50,227 nucleotides of DNA from DATDRQ01 sp035291645 (GTDB lineage Bacteria > Chloroflexota > Anaerolineae > Anaerolineales > UBA4823), in assembly GCA_035291645.1 (NCBI GenBank), contig DATDRQ010000239.1:1-50227 (forward strand), given 5' to 3'. A program made the position numbers and the translations under genes. The number at the start of each line of letters is the position of its first letter. Within the stretch, counting starts at the first letter, position 1. The notes under the pieces are model-generated. The model was not told the DNA's origin, ran no database searches, and worked only from the letters and a program-made list of their open reading frames with translations. Positions 1 through 8,327 of this stretch are shown piece by piece.

Positions 1-1571
1 GAAACATTGTGCAGGCATAAGACCTTCTCCAGGCCGTCCGGAGAAATGCGCAGGTGCGCGTAGATTGCCCGTCCAAATTCTAACACACGCTGCTCGCCAT
101 ACGGGTGGAAGGCGGCCTGGCCGGCACGAATGGCGAGCAGCCGAGCCAGCCTCTGGAAGACGCGTGACCGCAGAGAGCCAACCGCTGCCAGCTGGCTTTC
201 CAGCTCGCCGAGATCCAGCTTCTGGCGGTTGATCGCGCGGTTGTGCCCGCTCTGGCGGACGCCCTCTAGCCAGCCGCGCGAGCCAAACAGGCTGTGGAAG
301 TAAATGCCCGGCACTCCGACCATCGAAAACATGATGGCATGCGCCGCGATGAAGCGCTCCACCTGCAGTTCGGCCGCCGGGTCCGCCCCCGGATCGAGCA
401 GGGCGTCGAAATAATCGACGTTCAGCTCGTACGGGCTGTGCGAGCCGTCCGGGTTGGTCTTATAAGAGACCAGCCCGCCGCGCTCCTGAACCCGCTGGAC
501 GAGCTGCTCGATCTCGGCCTCGCTCAGGATGCCGCGCGCCGGGTTGACCCCCACCCCGTCGTGCGAGGCCAGGAAGTTGAAGAAGGTGATCCGGTTAGAG
601 GGCAGTCGGAGCCCGGAGGTCCACCTGGTCAGCGCCCGGGCGTCGCCTATGTGCAGGGTGTGCAAGATCAAGGGAGGCAGGGCGAAGTTGTAGACCAGCT
701 GGGCTTCGTTCTCCCCATCCCCGAAGTAAGCGATGTTGTCGAGGTGCGGGACGTTCGTCTCGGTGATCAGCTGGACGTGCGGCGCGATCTCATTCAGGAT
801 TGCCCGGAAGAGCTGGATCACCTGGTGGGTCTGGGATAAATGGATGCAGGCCGTCCCCGGCTCCTTCCACAGGTAAGCGATCGCATCCAGGCGGATGAAG
901 TTCGCCCCTTGTTGTGCGTAGAAAAGCAGCAGATCGACGATCTCCAGCAAGACCGCCGGGTTGCGGTAGTTCAGGTCGATCTGGTCCGGGCTGAAGGTGG
1001 TCCAGACCAGCTTAACACCGCTGTGGGTCGTGAAAGGAGTCAGCAGCGGCAGGGTGCGCGGCCGGGCTACCAGAGAAAGATCCGTACCGGGTTCGACCTC
1101 GATAAAGAAATCCCGATAGGGGTGCTCGTCCTGCAAATAAGCCTGGAACCAGGCGCTTTCGGCCGAGATGTGGTTGATCACGGCGTCGAACATCAGGAGA
1201 AAGCTCGTCCCCAGGGAACGGATATCTTCCCAACCGCCCAGCCCAGGGGCTATCCCCCTGTAATCGATCACCGAGAAACCATCATCGGAAGAAAACGGGT
1301 AAAACGGCAGGAGGTGGATTGCATTGAGCACCCCGGATAGATGCCTTCTGCAGAAGCGCCTCAGGGTTTGCAGGGTTGCTTCCCCTGCTTGCCGGACCTG
1401 GTCCGGATAGGCGATCAGGATCGCATCCCGTTGATCGACCCCCATCCGGCCTGGGAGGATCCGGCCGCGGTACCGGTCCAGGATCTGCTCGAGCCGGGTA
1501 AACGCGGCACCCCCTTCTGCTTCCCCATACAGGAGTACCAGGCGGTCTCTAAATTCTCGGTTAATGTTTAT
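1..1571 (-). CDS. GH13_18 sucrose/glucosylglycerate phosphorylase-like enzyme (3' end cut by window edge)
   Basis: About 520 codons are visible and the frame is still open at base 1, so the C-terminus is missing. The translation closely follows the E. coli YcjM / glucosylglycerate phosphorylase type of GH13 subfamily 18. Landmarks counted from 1565 are HLLPFYPFSSDDGFSV near 65-80, the nucleophile in FIRLDAIAYLWKEPG near 227, the acid/base Glu in ITETNVPH near 268, and the stabilising Asp in ASHDGVGVNP near 334. Such enzymes cleave an alpha-glucoside with phosphate to give glucose-1-phosphate in the cytoplasm. The start is odd. No ATG, GTG or TTG lies in frame between the upstream stop and codon 41. 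The alignment to YcjM places the start at ATA (1571-1569, 8 nt after a GGAGGG) or ATT (1565-1563). The gene follows nadE by a few bases. The phosphate acceptor sugar cannot be told. Confidence 0.85.
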   Translation of the reverse strand, partial: MNINREFRDRLVLLYGEAEGGAAFTRLEQILDRYRGRILPGRMGVDQRDAILIAYPDQVRQAGEATLQTLRRFCRRHLSGVLNAIHLLPFYPFSSDDGFSVIDYRGIAPGLGGWEDIRSLGTSFLLMFDAVINHISAESAWFQAYLQDEHPYRDFFIEVEPGTDLSLVARPRTLPLLTPFTTHSGVKLVWTTFSPDQIDLNYRNPAVLLEIVDLLLFYAQQGANFIRLDAIAYLWKEPGTACIHLSQTHQVIQLFRAILNEIAPHVQLITETNVPHLDNIAYFGDGENEAQLVYNFALPPLILHTLHIGDARALTRWTSGLRLPSNRITFFNFLASHDGVGVNPARGILSEAEIEQLVQRVQERGGLVSYKTNPDGSHSPYELNVDYFDALLDPGADPAAELQVERFIAAHAIMFSMVGVPGIYFHSLFGSRGWLEGVRQSGHNRAINRQKLDLGELESQLAAVGSLRSRVFQRLARLLAIRAGQAAFHPYGEQRVLEFGRAIYAHLRISPDGLEKVLCLHNV

Positions 1572-1575
1572 CCAG

Positions 1576-2406
1576 TCATCCCTCCAGCACGACCGGTTCC
1601 GGCGCCAGGTAGGGCAGGCGGGATTTGAACGCCATCTTCTCCACCCAGCTCAGAACTGCCTGGACAGAGGAGGCGTGCACGCCACGCGCTTCCAGCTCCT
1701 GTATGGATAACCCGGCTTCGTTGATGCCATACAGGATCTCGTCGGCCTGGGGGTAGGAAAATCCGAACTGGCCTTCGTCCGTCTGCCCGGGCCACAGCCC
1801 GGCGCTGGGCCTGGCTGACAGGATGGCCTGAGGCAGACCCAGGTGCTCGGCCAGCCGGTAAACTTCGGTCTTATACAGGTTGCGCAGCGGCTCGATGTCG
1901 CTGGCCTCGTCGCCGAAGCGCGTATAGTAGCCCAACCAGTGCTCGGTTTTATTCTCCGTCCCCAACACCAAAGCGCCCAGACTCTTGGCCTGGTCGAACA
2001 GGATCGCCATGCGCGCCCGCGCCATCAGGTTTCCCAGGCGGACCTGGCGCCCTTCCTCGTTGGCTGGCTGGTCGGGCAACCCCTGAGTATGGAGCCTCAG
2101 CGCCTCGGTGAAGGCCTGCACCACCGGGGCGATGTCTACTTCGGTGATTTGGGCCGGCGGGATGTGGAGTGAGTTCAGCAGCAGGCGGGCGTTCCGCCGG
2201 GCGTCTGCGTGCCACTCCTGGTATGGCAGCGAGAGCACAAACACCTTCTGAGGACCAAGGGCGCCTGTTGCCAGGGCGGTGGCGGTCGAGGAGTCCAGGC
2301 CCCCGGAAAGAGCGACCACCACGCACTCAAAACCGGCCTCCCGCAATGTCTCCCGGATGAACGCCTGCAACTGCTGGGCGGTGGCAGGGATATCCAATCT
2401 TCTCAT
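1576..2406 (-). CDS. nadE: NH3-dependent NAD(+) synthase
   Basis: This 276-residue protein is an N-type ATP pyrophosphatase that amidates nicotinic-acid adenine dinucleotide to NAD. The PP-loop SGGLDSS is at residues 34-40, and the conserved GTENKTEHWLGYYTRFGD block lies near residues 150-167. No nitrilase (glutaminase) domain is fused, so it should use free ammonia. I chose the ATG at 2406, which follows an AAGGAG; a GTG at 2418 would add four residues but sits directly on that ribosome site. The GH13 phosphorylase gene follows at once downstream, and the DinB-like gene is 19 bases upstream, suggesting co-transcription. The family assignment is secure. Confidence 0.93.
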   Translation of the reverse strand: MRRLDIPATAQQLQAFIRETLREAGFECVVVALSGGLDSSTATALATGALGPQKVFVLSLPYQEWHADARRNARLLLNSLHIPPAQITEVDIAPVVQAFTEALRLHTQGLPDQPANEEGRQVRLGNLMARARMAILFDQAKSLGALVLGTENKTEHWLGYYTRFGDEASDIEPLRNLYKTEVYRLAEHLGLPQAILSARPSAGLWPGQTDEGQFGFSYPQADEILYGINEAGLSIQELEARGVHASSVQAVLSWVEKMAFKSRLPYLAPEPVVLEG

Positions 2407-2425
2407 CGCCGGGCACACTCCTTGT

Positions 2426-2902
2426 CTAATCCGCCTGGTCCGATTGGTTCTCTCTCAGCCAGGTTTCGATCTGGCGGGTGTGATCGAGGTAATCGTGTTC
2501 CAGCGAGGCCAGCACGCGGGCGACGGTCGCCGGGCCGCCGCTGTGGTGCTCCACGCCGTGGTCGGCTTCCCATTCGGCCGGGTCGACGGTCTGCAAGAAG
2601 ATTACCAGCACTTGTTTGGAGCCGATCAACTCTTCCAGCAGGGTCTCCCGGTCACGGGAGGCAAACCGGGCGACGAACCCGGCGTTTATGTCCCGGTAAT
2701 CGTTGGCTGCATCGGCGTAATAGGCAGGCGGCTTTCCCTGCAGGATGTCCTGGCAGCTGAGGCGCATCAGGGAGTTCCAGCCAACCAGGTGAGCCACTAC
2801 GTCGCGCGGCGACCAGCCGTTCATCGACGCCAGGAACAGGTCTTCGGACAGGGAGCGGATCAGGACGACGAAGCAAGAGAAGGTTTCTTCAAAAGGATAC
2901 AT
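2426..2902 (-). CDS. DinB-like / ClbS-DfsB family four-helix protein
   Basis: This 158-residue protein has the look of the DinB/ClbS superfamily. It has an N-terminal helix, then SPRDVVAHLVGWNSLM around residues 31-46 (the AHL..W helix with a metal-type His), and a final helix containing EHDYLDHTRQIETWL near 134-148. Such proteins are small cytoplasmic four-helix bundles, some of which bind metals and act as thiol-dependent transferases or resistance proteins; no specific substrate can be named. GGGAG lies five bases before the ATG at 2902. It is followed 19 bases later by nadE on the same strand. Confidence 0.75.
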   Translation of the reverse strand: MYPFEETFSCFVVLIRSLSEDLFLASMNGWSPRDVVAHLVGWNSLMRLSCQDILQGKPPAYYADAANDYRDINAGFVARFASRDRETLLEELIGSKQVLVIFLQTVDPAEWEADHGVEHHSGGPATVARVLASLEHDYLDHTRQIETWLRENQSDQAD

Positions 2903-2933
2903 CAGGTCTCCCGTCTGGTTTTTGCGGCGCCGG

Positions 2934-3416
2934 TCAGTCTAAGAGGACATGGGAGGGAATGCGGGCATACTCTCCCAAGAACACCTGCCGGTCTTCCTCG
3001 TCCTGTATCGTTTCACCTAAGGTACCGGCGGTGGTGTAATGCTGGGCGTGCAGATCGGCATCGCCCAGCACCACGGCGGCCAAAGCCATCTCCATGTGGG
3101 CAAAGGCCAGGTCCCAATCCTCGCACTCGTTGTTCTCGAAGAATTCCAGGGCGCGCCGGGCATAACCGAGCGCCAGGTCGCCATGACCGAGCAGGGAATG
3201 TACATGGGCGAGGGTGATGTCCCCGCGAGCGATGTTGATCGGTTTGCCGATCTTCGACCAGTGATACGCGGAAGTGTAGGCCAGGTTGAGCATCTCCTGG
3301 TCGTCTGCGGGTGTCCTCTGTGGCCGGGTGGTCAGGTCCCAGGCGCCGTTACTGCTTTGGACGCCGAACCAGCGGTGCCATTTATCGATCATATCTTGGG
3401 TGGGCTGTTCTTCCAT
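2934..3416 (-). CDS. Hypothetical protein with helical, TPR-like character
   Basis: This 160-residue soluble protein has no signal peptide or membrane segment. From about residue 45 to 135 it is rich in paired amphipathic helices with the small/large pattern of tetratricopeptide-like repeats (for example HGDLALGYARRALEFFE and DWDLAFAHMEMALAAVVLG). This suggests a helical protein-interaction or scaffold fold. I do not recognise a named family with certainty. It lies 31 bases upstream of the DinB-like gene on the same strand, so the two may be co-expressed. The ribosome site is weak (GGGAAAG). Confidence 0.6.
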   Translation of the reverse strand: MEEQPTQDMIDKWHRWFGVQSSNGAWDLTTRPQRTPADDQEMLNLAYTSAYHWSKIGKPINIARGDITLAHVHSLLGHGDLALGYARRALEFFENNECEDWDLAFAHMEMALAAVVLGDADLHAQHYTTAGTLGETIQDEEDRQVFLGEYARIPSHVLLD

Positions 3417-3530
3417 CGATCTTTCCCTTTCAAAATTATTTCGCGGGATTTCCGGTCCGCCTGAATGTTTGTGAGCGATGTTTCACCTCTTGCCGCTTGG
3501 CCTTTCCCTGTTGGCCCGGCGGACAGCCTC

Positions 3531-3914
3531 CTATCTATCGACTTTCGTGATGCTGACGAATGGATCGCCCTGCTTGCGGAAGCGCAGGATCTCGGGGTGT
3601 GCATCTGCGTAGCGGTCCATCCCGGAGGCGTCCCAGGTGACCCGCCCCCGGTGCCAGATGGCGCGCAAGAAGGTCCCCTTGACCGAGCCGCCGTGCCGGA
3701 TCACCTCCGCCCTGACTTCCTCCTCGAGGGCCTGGGTGCGCTGATCAACCGCCTCGAAGCGATCGGAGAATTCGGCTTCGATCTCCTCCAGGCGCGCCTT
3801 GATCTCCGGGGTGAGCACCTGATCGATCAGCTCCTGTTTCTGGAAGCCCAGCACCTCCCGTTCGGCCCGGTAGTTCGCCAGCTGGTCGAGCTGCCTCGCG
3901 ATCTCGGTTGACAT
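3531..3914 (-). CDS. Hypothetical coiled-coil protein
   Basis: The protein has 127 residues. Residues 1-75 are strongly charged and heptad-like (many Glu, Gln, Leu), consistent with an antiparallel coiled coil. The C-terminal half is basic and compact, with GGSVKG, HRGRVTWDASGMDRY and AHPEILRFRKQGDPFVSI. That half resembles a family of small hypothetical proteins I have seen in environmental and phage-like contexts, but I cannot name a function. The same frame runs open far upstream under the LLM oxidoreductase gene. I chose the ATG at 3914 because the upstream part has no protein-like character and a GGAAGGTGCAGGG sequence precedes this ATG. Confidence 0.55.
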   Translation of the reverse strand: MSTEIARQLDQLANYRAEREVLGFQKQELIDQVLTPEIKARLEEIEAEFSDRFEAVDQRTQALEEEVRAEVIRHGGSVKGTFLRAIWHRGRVTWDASGMDRYADAHPEILRFRKQGDPFVSITKVDR

Positions 3915-4099
3915 GCTAATCCCTGCACCTTCCTGGTTCGTGCGAGCGAAATAATCTCTTTGACTCTCTACCTGCCCATATGCTCCGCCGGGCGGAAGCG
4001 CATCGCCGACCAGACTTCGTCGAGGGCGATCTGGCGTACCGGCTCCCAGCCGTTCTGCGAACCCGGAAGGCGGATTGAGCCAGACCATCCGCTGCCCGT

Positions 4100-4927
4100 T
4101 CAACCCAGGCGCGGCGGCCCTTGCCTCAGGCGCTGCTCGAGCTGTTCCCGGCTGTTCGAGCCGGTCTCCCAGCGGGCTTCGATCCACCAGGTCGCGCCAG
4201 CCAGGGCCCAAGGCCTGACCACCTCGCCAGCCCGGTCCGGGTCCTCGCCCGGGGTCACGCCCTCCACGACGATGTCGAAGGGCGTGGTCTCGGCTCGGTT
4301 TGTCTCGATGAAGGCTTTTACAGTCTGGATTTCCTCCGGGTAGAGCTGGCGGGGCCTGCCCCGCTCGTCCATCCCCATGGGGAGCAGACCGTCGTAGCGT
4401 AACACGCGCTGCATGGATTTCGGGCGCGGCCAGGCTCCCACGACCCAGATCGGGATGCGCGGCTGCTGCACTGGTGGAGGCGGCGGGAAGAACGTGGTTT
4501 CTTTGACCTGGTAGTGCTTGCCGGCGTAGGTGAACGGCTGCCCGCGCCACAACCCGGTCAGGATATCCAGGCCCTCGTCGAGCAGCTCGGCACGGATTTT
4601 CCGCTCGGTGGCCTCGCCGAAAGCCTCGAAGCCGGTGTCGATGGCGCCCAGCCCCACCGAGATGATCACCCGCCCGTTCGAGAGATTATCCAGCGTGGCC
4701 GACTCGCTGGCCAGCTTCCAGGGGCGCATGCGCGAAAGCGGGGTAAGCATGGTCCCCAACCGGATGCGCCGGGTACGCATCGCCGCGGCTGTCAGAGAGA
4801 CCCAGGCGTCGACCCCCCAAACTGGTTCCCAAACGAAGAAACCATCCCAGCCCGACCTTTCGGCCAGGTAGGCCAGCTCGGCTGCCGCGCGGGCATCTCC
4901 AAACGGTAGCACAAAACCGAATTTCAT
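4100..4927 (-). CDS. LLM class (F420/FMN) flavin-dependent oxidoreductase
   Basis: This 275-residue protein is a luciferase-like monooxygenase-fold (TIM barrel) oxidoreductase. The N-terminus MKFGFVLPFGDAR, the segment WDGFFVWEPVWG, and LSNGRVIISVGLGA near residues 83-96 match the F420-dependent reductase branch. GEDPDRAGEVVRPWALAGATWWIE near 226-249 and a short GPPR tail end it like its relatives. Substrate unknown. Its start codon overlaps the stop of the upstream dimethylargininase-like gene as ATGA, indicating translational coupling. After the TGA an in-frame stretch of 43 sense codons continues to 3968; known relatives end at GPPR, so I treat the TGA as genuine. Confidence 0.85.
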   Translation of the reverse strand: MKFGFVLPFGDARAAAELAYLAERSGWDGFFVWEPVWGVDAWVSLTAAAMRTRRIRLGTMLTPLSRMRPWKLASESATLDNLSNGRVIISVGLGAIDTGFEAFGEATERKIRAELLDEGLDILTGLWRGQPFTYAGKHYQVKETTFFPPPPPVQQPRIPIWVVGAWPRPKSMQRVLRYDGLLPMGMDERGRPRQLYPEEIQTVKAFIETNRAETTPFDIVVEGVTPGEDPDRAGEVVRPWALAGATWWIEARWETGSNSREQLEQRLRQGPPRLG

Positions 4928-5694
4928 TCTCGCGCCTCAAAAATCAGGCTGCAGCAGGTCACCCCGCCCTCCGCTTTGGCGATCTCGGAGACGTCGATCA
5001 CCTCTACCCGGATGCCGGCCCGCTCCAGCCGATTCCGGGTCGCCGGGTAGGCAGCCGGATAGATCAACATCTCCCCAACCAGCAGGGCGTTGGCCGCGAA
5101 CGGCTCGGACGGGTCTACCTCGATAACCCGCCAGCCAGGGAAAAAGGGTGGCTCAACCCAATCCGGGTTGGCCAGTAGAGTATCTGCGGCGACCTGCGTG
5201 ACGGCGGACTTCAGATGCAGGCAGCCACGGACCGGCACCCCGGTCACCTGGTAACCGAGCGGTTCGACCAGCCTGCGCAGCTGCTCGATCCCGCCTTGAC
5301 CGGTCCTGTCCGAGAGACCGGCGAACAACTGCTTCCCGAGACGCAGCACGTCCCCGCCATCCAGGGTATCCGGGGGTTCGATGGACAGCAGCCTGCGGTA
5401 GCGTTCCAGCGCTCCCGCTACGGCGGGGAGCTCGGGACGGCGCGAGGCTGCGCCAGGATTTGTGATCACCGCTGCCTCGTCCAGCACCACGGCGATGTCT
5501 TCGACAAAGACGGAATCCGGCAGGTCAGGGCCGGTGGGCAGGCGGCAGATCTCATAACCGAGCGCTGCCAGGCAACCCTCGTAGTCCAGGTGTTGGGCCC
5601 GGGCGAGATGTACGTCAATGACAACCCGCTCCAGGTGGGTTAGTTCGCAACGCTCGAAAGCAGGGCTTACTGCCCGGGTGATCGCCATACGCAC
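4924..5694 (-). CDS. Dimethylargininase-like N(omega)-amidinotransferase-superfamily hydrolase
   Basis: This roughly 256-residue protein belongs to the pentein (guanidine-modifying) superfamily and most resembles NG,NG-dimethylarginine dimethylaminohydrolase. PDSVFVEDIAVV (substrate-binding Asp/Glu), LDGGDVLR, the catalytic His in CLHLKSA and the C-terminal nucleophile Cys in GGVTCCSLIF are all present. It would hydrolyse methylated arginines or a related guanidine to citrulline-type products. I place the start at the GTG at 5694, about six bases after AGGAGG. An ATG at 5688 and a TTG at 5712 are the alternatives. The stop overlaps the LLM oxidoreductase start by four bases. Confidence 0.85.
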   Translation of the reverse strand: MRMAITRAVSPAFERCELTHLERVVIDVHLARAQHLDYEGCLAALGYEICRLPTGPDLPDSVFVEDIAVVLDEAAVITNPGAASRRPELPAVAGALERYRRLLSIEPPDTLDGGDVLRLGKQLFAGLSDRTGQGGIEQLRRLVEPLGYQVTGVPVRGCLHLKSAVTQVAADTLLANPDWVEPPFFPGWRVIEVDPSEPFAANALLVGEMLIYPAAYPATRNRLERAGIRVEVIDVSEIAKAEGGVTCCSLIFEARE

Positions 5695-5760
5695 GAGGCC
5701 CCTCCTCGACAATCGTTCTTCGACTGCCAGACTAATCCCTTTGTTGACCAGCGACCCCGC

Positions 5761-6153
5761 TCACTTCTTCTGGTACCACTGGATGTACTCGAGCACGTTG
5801 TTGTCTGGATCGGCAAAGTACACCCAGGTCTCCTCGCCGGGCACCTCCAGAGGACCGCGCAGGATGGGCACGCCGGCTTGCTCCAATTGCGCCAGCGTCT
5901 GCTGCAGGTCCTCCGTCTCGAGCGCCAGGTGCGGGCAGTAGGGGGGATTCGGCTCCGGCCTGGCGAAGCCTGCCTGGTTCAAATCCCGGATCAGCTCCAG
6001 GCGCAGGTCGCCGCAGGTGAAGAAGGCATACTCCTCGGCCTGTTCTTCGTTAACCCCGCGAAAGGACTGGGAAAACCCCAGCTTCCCCACGTAAAACTGG
6101 ATGGCGGCCTCCATATCGCTCACCTGGAAGGCCACATGATCGAATACTCCCAT
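5761..6153 (-). CDS. VOC-family (glyoxalase/bleomycin-resistance) protein
   Basis: The protein has 130 residues and the two beta-alpha-beta-beta-beta modules of vicinal oxygen chelate proteins. It opens with GVFDHVAFQVSDMEAAIQFY, with a metal-type His at residue 6. It continues with PHLALETEDLQ in the middle and closes with YFADPDNNVLEYIQW, whose Glu is the usual last metal ligand. These features support a metal-dependent lyase, isomerase or dioxygenase-like role, but the substrate cannot be read. GGGAGAAG precedes the ATG. It lies 66 bases before the dimethylargininase-like gene on the same strand and may head that transcript. Confidence 0.85.
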   Translation of the reverse strand: MGVFDHVAFQVSDMEAAIQFYVGKLGFSQSFRGVNEEQAEEYAFFTCGDLRLELIRDLNQAGFARPEPNPPYCPHLALETEDLQQTLAQLEQAGVPILRGPLEVPGEETWVYFADPDNNVLEYIQWYQKK

Positions 6154-6293
6154 CTTCTTCTCCCTTCTGTTTCAAGTTTAACCGATCTACTTGCATTTTT
6201 CTTTTTGAATAAGACGGCCTTTGGCCCATCCCAGCCTGTCTCCTGCCGTGAGTTTGCCCCCAATTTTTAGGTGGGTTGGAGAAGTGTTCGGGC

Positions 6294-6299
6294 TATAAT
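6294..6299 (+). promoter_or_regulatory. Candidate -10 box (TATAAT) upstream of the sulfatase-like gene
   Basis: A consensus TATAAT lies about 70 bases before the ATG at 6368. No good -35 hexamer is found 16-18 bases upstream, so the call rests on the -10 alone. The rest of 6154-6367 shows no gene. Confidence 0.35.
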
Positions 6300-6367
6300 A
6301 TGCAGACCAGGGTGTTGCAGCAACGGGGGATCGCACTTTGCGAATTGGTCCTAATCCTTGAGGAAGA

Positions 6368-7945
6368 ATGATAAAGAAAGTTGTCCTTTACCCGTTTCTG
6401 TTCGTACTATACGTGATCCTCATCCCGCTCACCATTAACCTGGACCAGGTGGACCCGGCCCTGGCGGTGCGACCGCTGGTCGTACTTTTATCCTTCACCG
6501 CGGCGATCCTTCTTCTCCTCAACCTGATCTTCCGAGATTGGCATTTTGCCGGATACCTCGTCTTCCTGCTGCTGGCCTTCGTATTCGTCTTCGGGCACCT
6601 GTGGCGTCTGCTGCAGGAGCACGTCCAAGATCCCTACACTTCAAGACTGGTCTTGCTGGGGATATGGGGCTTCTTACTGGTCATCCTCGGCGCCCGCAGA
6701 GTCTGGCAGCGCCTGGGGGGCGCCGGGCGCCTCACCCCGCTGCTCAACCTGCTCTTCAGCGCAGCCATCGTCTCACAAATCCTGTTTACACTCCCGGCGT
6801 TGGTGCGCGAACCGGCGCGCCTGGTCTCAGCCTCAGCCCAAATCGCGGGATTCGGGAGCAGAGTACAACTCGACTGCACCCGGAGTCCCGATATCTATTA
6901 CATCATCCTGGATGCCTACGGACGATCGGACGTCCTGGCGGAATTCTACGGGGTGGACAACCGCGCCTTTCTTGAATCGCTAGAGCGGAAGGGTTTCTTC
7001 ATCGCCGACCAGAGCCACACCAACTACATCCAGACCATCTTCTCGGTCGCCTCTTCGCTGAACATGGATTACGTCGGGCCGAATCCGCCCGGGGTGAGCG
7101 GGCGGGATTACTTCACCCGGTTGATCGCGGCAAACCGGCTGGCGGATTCACTGAAGGAATGCGGCTACCGGACGATCGCCTTCCAGAGCGGCTTCTTCTT
7201 CACCGACCACCCGGTCGTCGACTTATACCTGTCACGTGGAAGCTGGTTGAACGAGTTCGAGAGCCTGGTCGTGGCAGATACACCGCTCAGCATGCTGGTG
7301 GACCGGCTCAACCTGATGAATCAGGGGCAGGGATACCAGGCCCACCGGGAGAGAGTCACGTTTACGTTCGAGCAACTTGGTAACCTCGCCAGCAAGCCCG
7401 GGCCTAAGTTCGTCTTTGCTCACATCCTGTCCCCACACCCGCCGTTCGTTTTCGATGCTCAAGGGCAGCCGATCGAACCTCCCAGGGGTTATTCGATCGG
7501 CGACGGGGATGACTTCCGCGGCAGCTGGGAGGAGTATCGCCTGGGCTTTGCCGGGCAGGTGCAGTTCGTGGACCGCATGCTCGCGCAGACCATCGACAAA
7601 ATCCTGGCGGAATCGGAGTCGCCGCCGGTCATCATCCTCCAGGGAGACCATGGCCCCGGGGGCAAATTGGACTGGGACTCGCCCTCCACGACCTGCCTGG
7701 CAGAGCGCACCTCAATTCTCAACGCCTATTACTTGCCGGGAGACGGATCGGAGCTGCTCTACCCGGAGATCTCTCCAGTGAACTCCTTCCGGGTGATCCT
7801 GGACGAATATTTTAACGCCGGCCTGGACTTACTGCCGGATAAAACTTACTTCACCTCCCACCGCCTGGAGCGCCAGGTGATCGACGTCTCCGCAGAGCGC
7901 AACTCGCCAGCGAACTGCGCCCCACCCGCCACCGCCAGTCCATGA
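6368..7945 (+). CDS. Membrane-anchored sulfatase-like hydrolase/transferase
   Basis: This 525-residue protein has five hydrophobic segments in its first 150 residues (about 5-25, 37-55, 60-79, 94-113 and 122-146). An extracytoplasmic alkaline-phosphatase/sulfatase-fold domain follows from about 170 to 500. Visible motifs are DIYYIILDAYGRSDVL (first metal-binding Asp), a Thr/Ser-rich stretch NYIQTIFSVASSLNM where the nucleophile is expected, HILSPHPPFVF, and VIILQGDHGPGG near 420-431 (metal-binding Asp-His). Proteins of this architecture transfer or hydrolyse phospho- or sulfo-groups on cell-surface polymers, as LTA synthase and phosphoethanolamine transferases do. The exact donor is unknown. 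It stands alone on the plus strand between minus-strand genes. Confidence 0.82.
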   Translation: MIKKVVLYPFLFVLYVILIPLTINLDQVDPALAVRPLVVLLSFTAAILLLLNLIFRDWHFAGYLVFLLLAFVFVFGHLWRLLQEHVQDPYTSRLVLLGIWGFLLVILGARRVWQRLGGAGRLTPLLNLLFSAAIVSQILFTLPALVREPARLVSASAQIAGFGSRVQLDCTRSPDIYYIILDAYGRSDVLAEFYGVDNRAFLESLERKGFFIADQSHTNYIQTIFSVASSLNMDYVGPNPPGVSGRDYFTRLIAANRLADSLKECGYRTIAFQSGFFFTDHPVVDLYLSRGSWLNEFESLVVADTPLSMLVDRLNLMNQGQGYQAHRERVTFTFEQLGNLASKPGPKFVFAHILSPHPPFVFDAQGQPIEPPRGYSIGDGDDFRGSWEEYRLGFAGQVQFVDRMLAQTIDKILAESESPPVIILQGDHGPGGKLDWDSPSTTCLAERTSILNAYYLPGDGSELLYPEISPVNSFRVILDEYFNAGLDLLPDKTYFTSHRLERQVIDVSAERNSPANCAPPATASP

Positions 7946-8009
7946 AATAGTTCCCACAAATTCCTGAACCGGCCTCATCTCTAGATTTTGTCATCGTGGG
8001 AAACGGTGG

Positions 8010-8267
8010 TCAGCGCCCGCGCGGGTGGGTTAGTCTCACCTGGGTGGTCATGATGGTCTTCTTGGTAATGGTCTCGTCAACCAAAATCTTGGACCAGTGC
8101 GCCATAAAAGCCTCCCTGTCCCTGGCCTGGAAGGCGGCCATATCATTAGCGACCGGGTCCAATTGCTGCTCGAAGAATATGGGCAGGTCGCCTGCCGTCA
8201 CGTCCCGCAGCTGGATAGCGCCTGTCGGAGGGTTTTTCCCATCCGACCCTGGTGCGTGTTTGGTCAT
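8010..8267 (-). pseudogene. Truncated GNAT acetyltransferase (N-terminal fragment)
   Basis: The 85 codons encode the start of a GNAT protein. IQLRDVTAGDLPIFFEQQLD and the stretch through HWSKILVDETITKKTI are typical of the first 60-70 residues of a family that normally exceeds 150 residues. After TKKTI the match breaks off into a short unrelated tail ending in RGR. The acetyl-CoA-binding core (the R/Q-x-x-G-x-G/A loop) is absent, and the DNA beyond quickly reaches the convergent sulfatase gene. The most likely explanation is a deletion that removed the 3' two thirds. Confidence 0.65.
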
Positions 8268-8327
8268 GGAGTTCCCCCAAGGCTATCACTGCCGTCTATG
8301 GGTTGGTTCTATGGCCTTTTCCCCTAC

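Noticed and set aside
2279..3217. Plus-strand open frame of 312 codons
   Set aside because: It lies opposite the DinB-like and hypothetical genes, shows no protein-like motif and is rich in Arg, Gly and Pro as expected for the antisense of GC-rich coding DNA.
3915..4550. Long N-terminal extension of the coiled-coil protein into the LLM oxidoreductase region
   Set aside because: The extension overlaps a well-supported gene in another frame and is Arg/Pro/Ala-rich; the ATG at 3914 has its own purine-rich leader.
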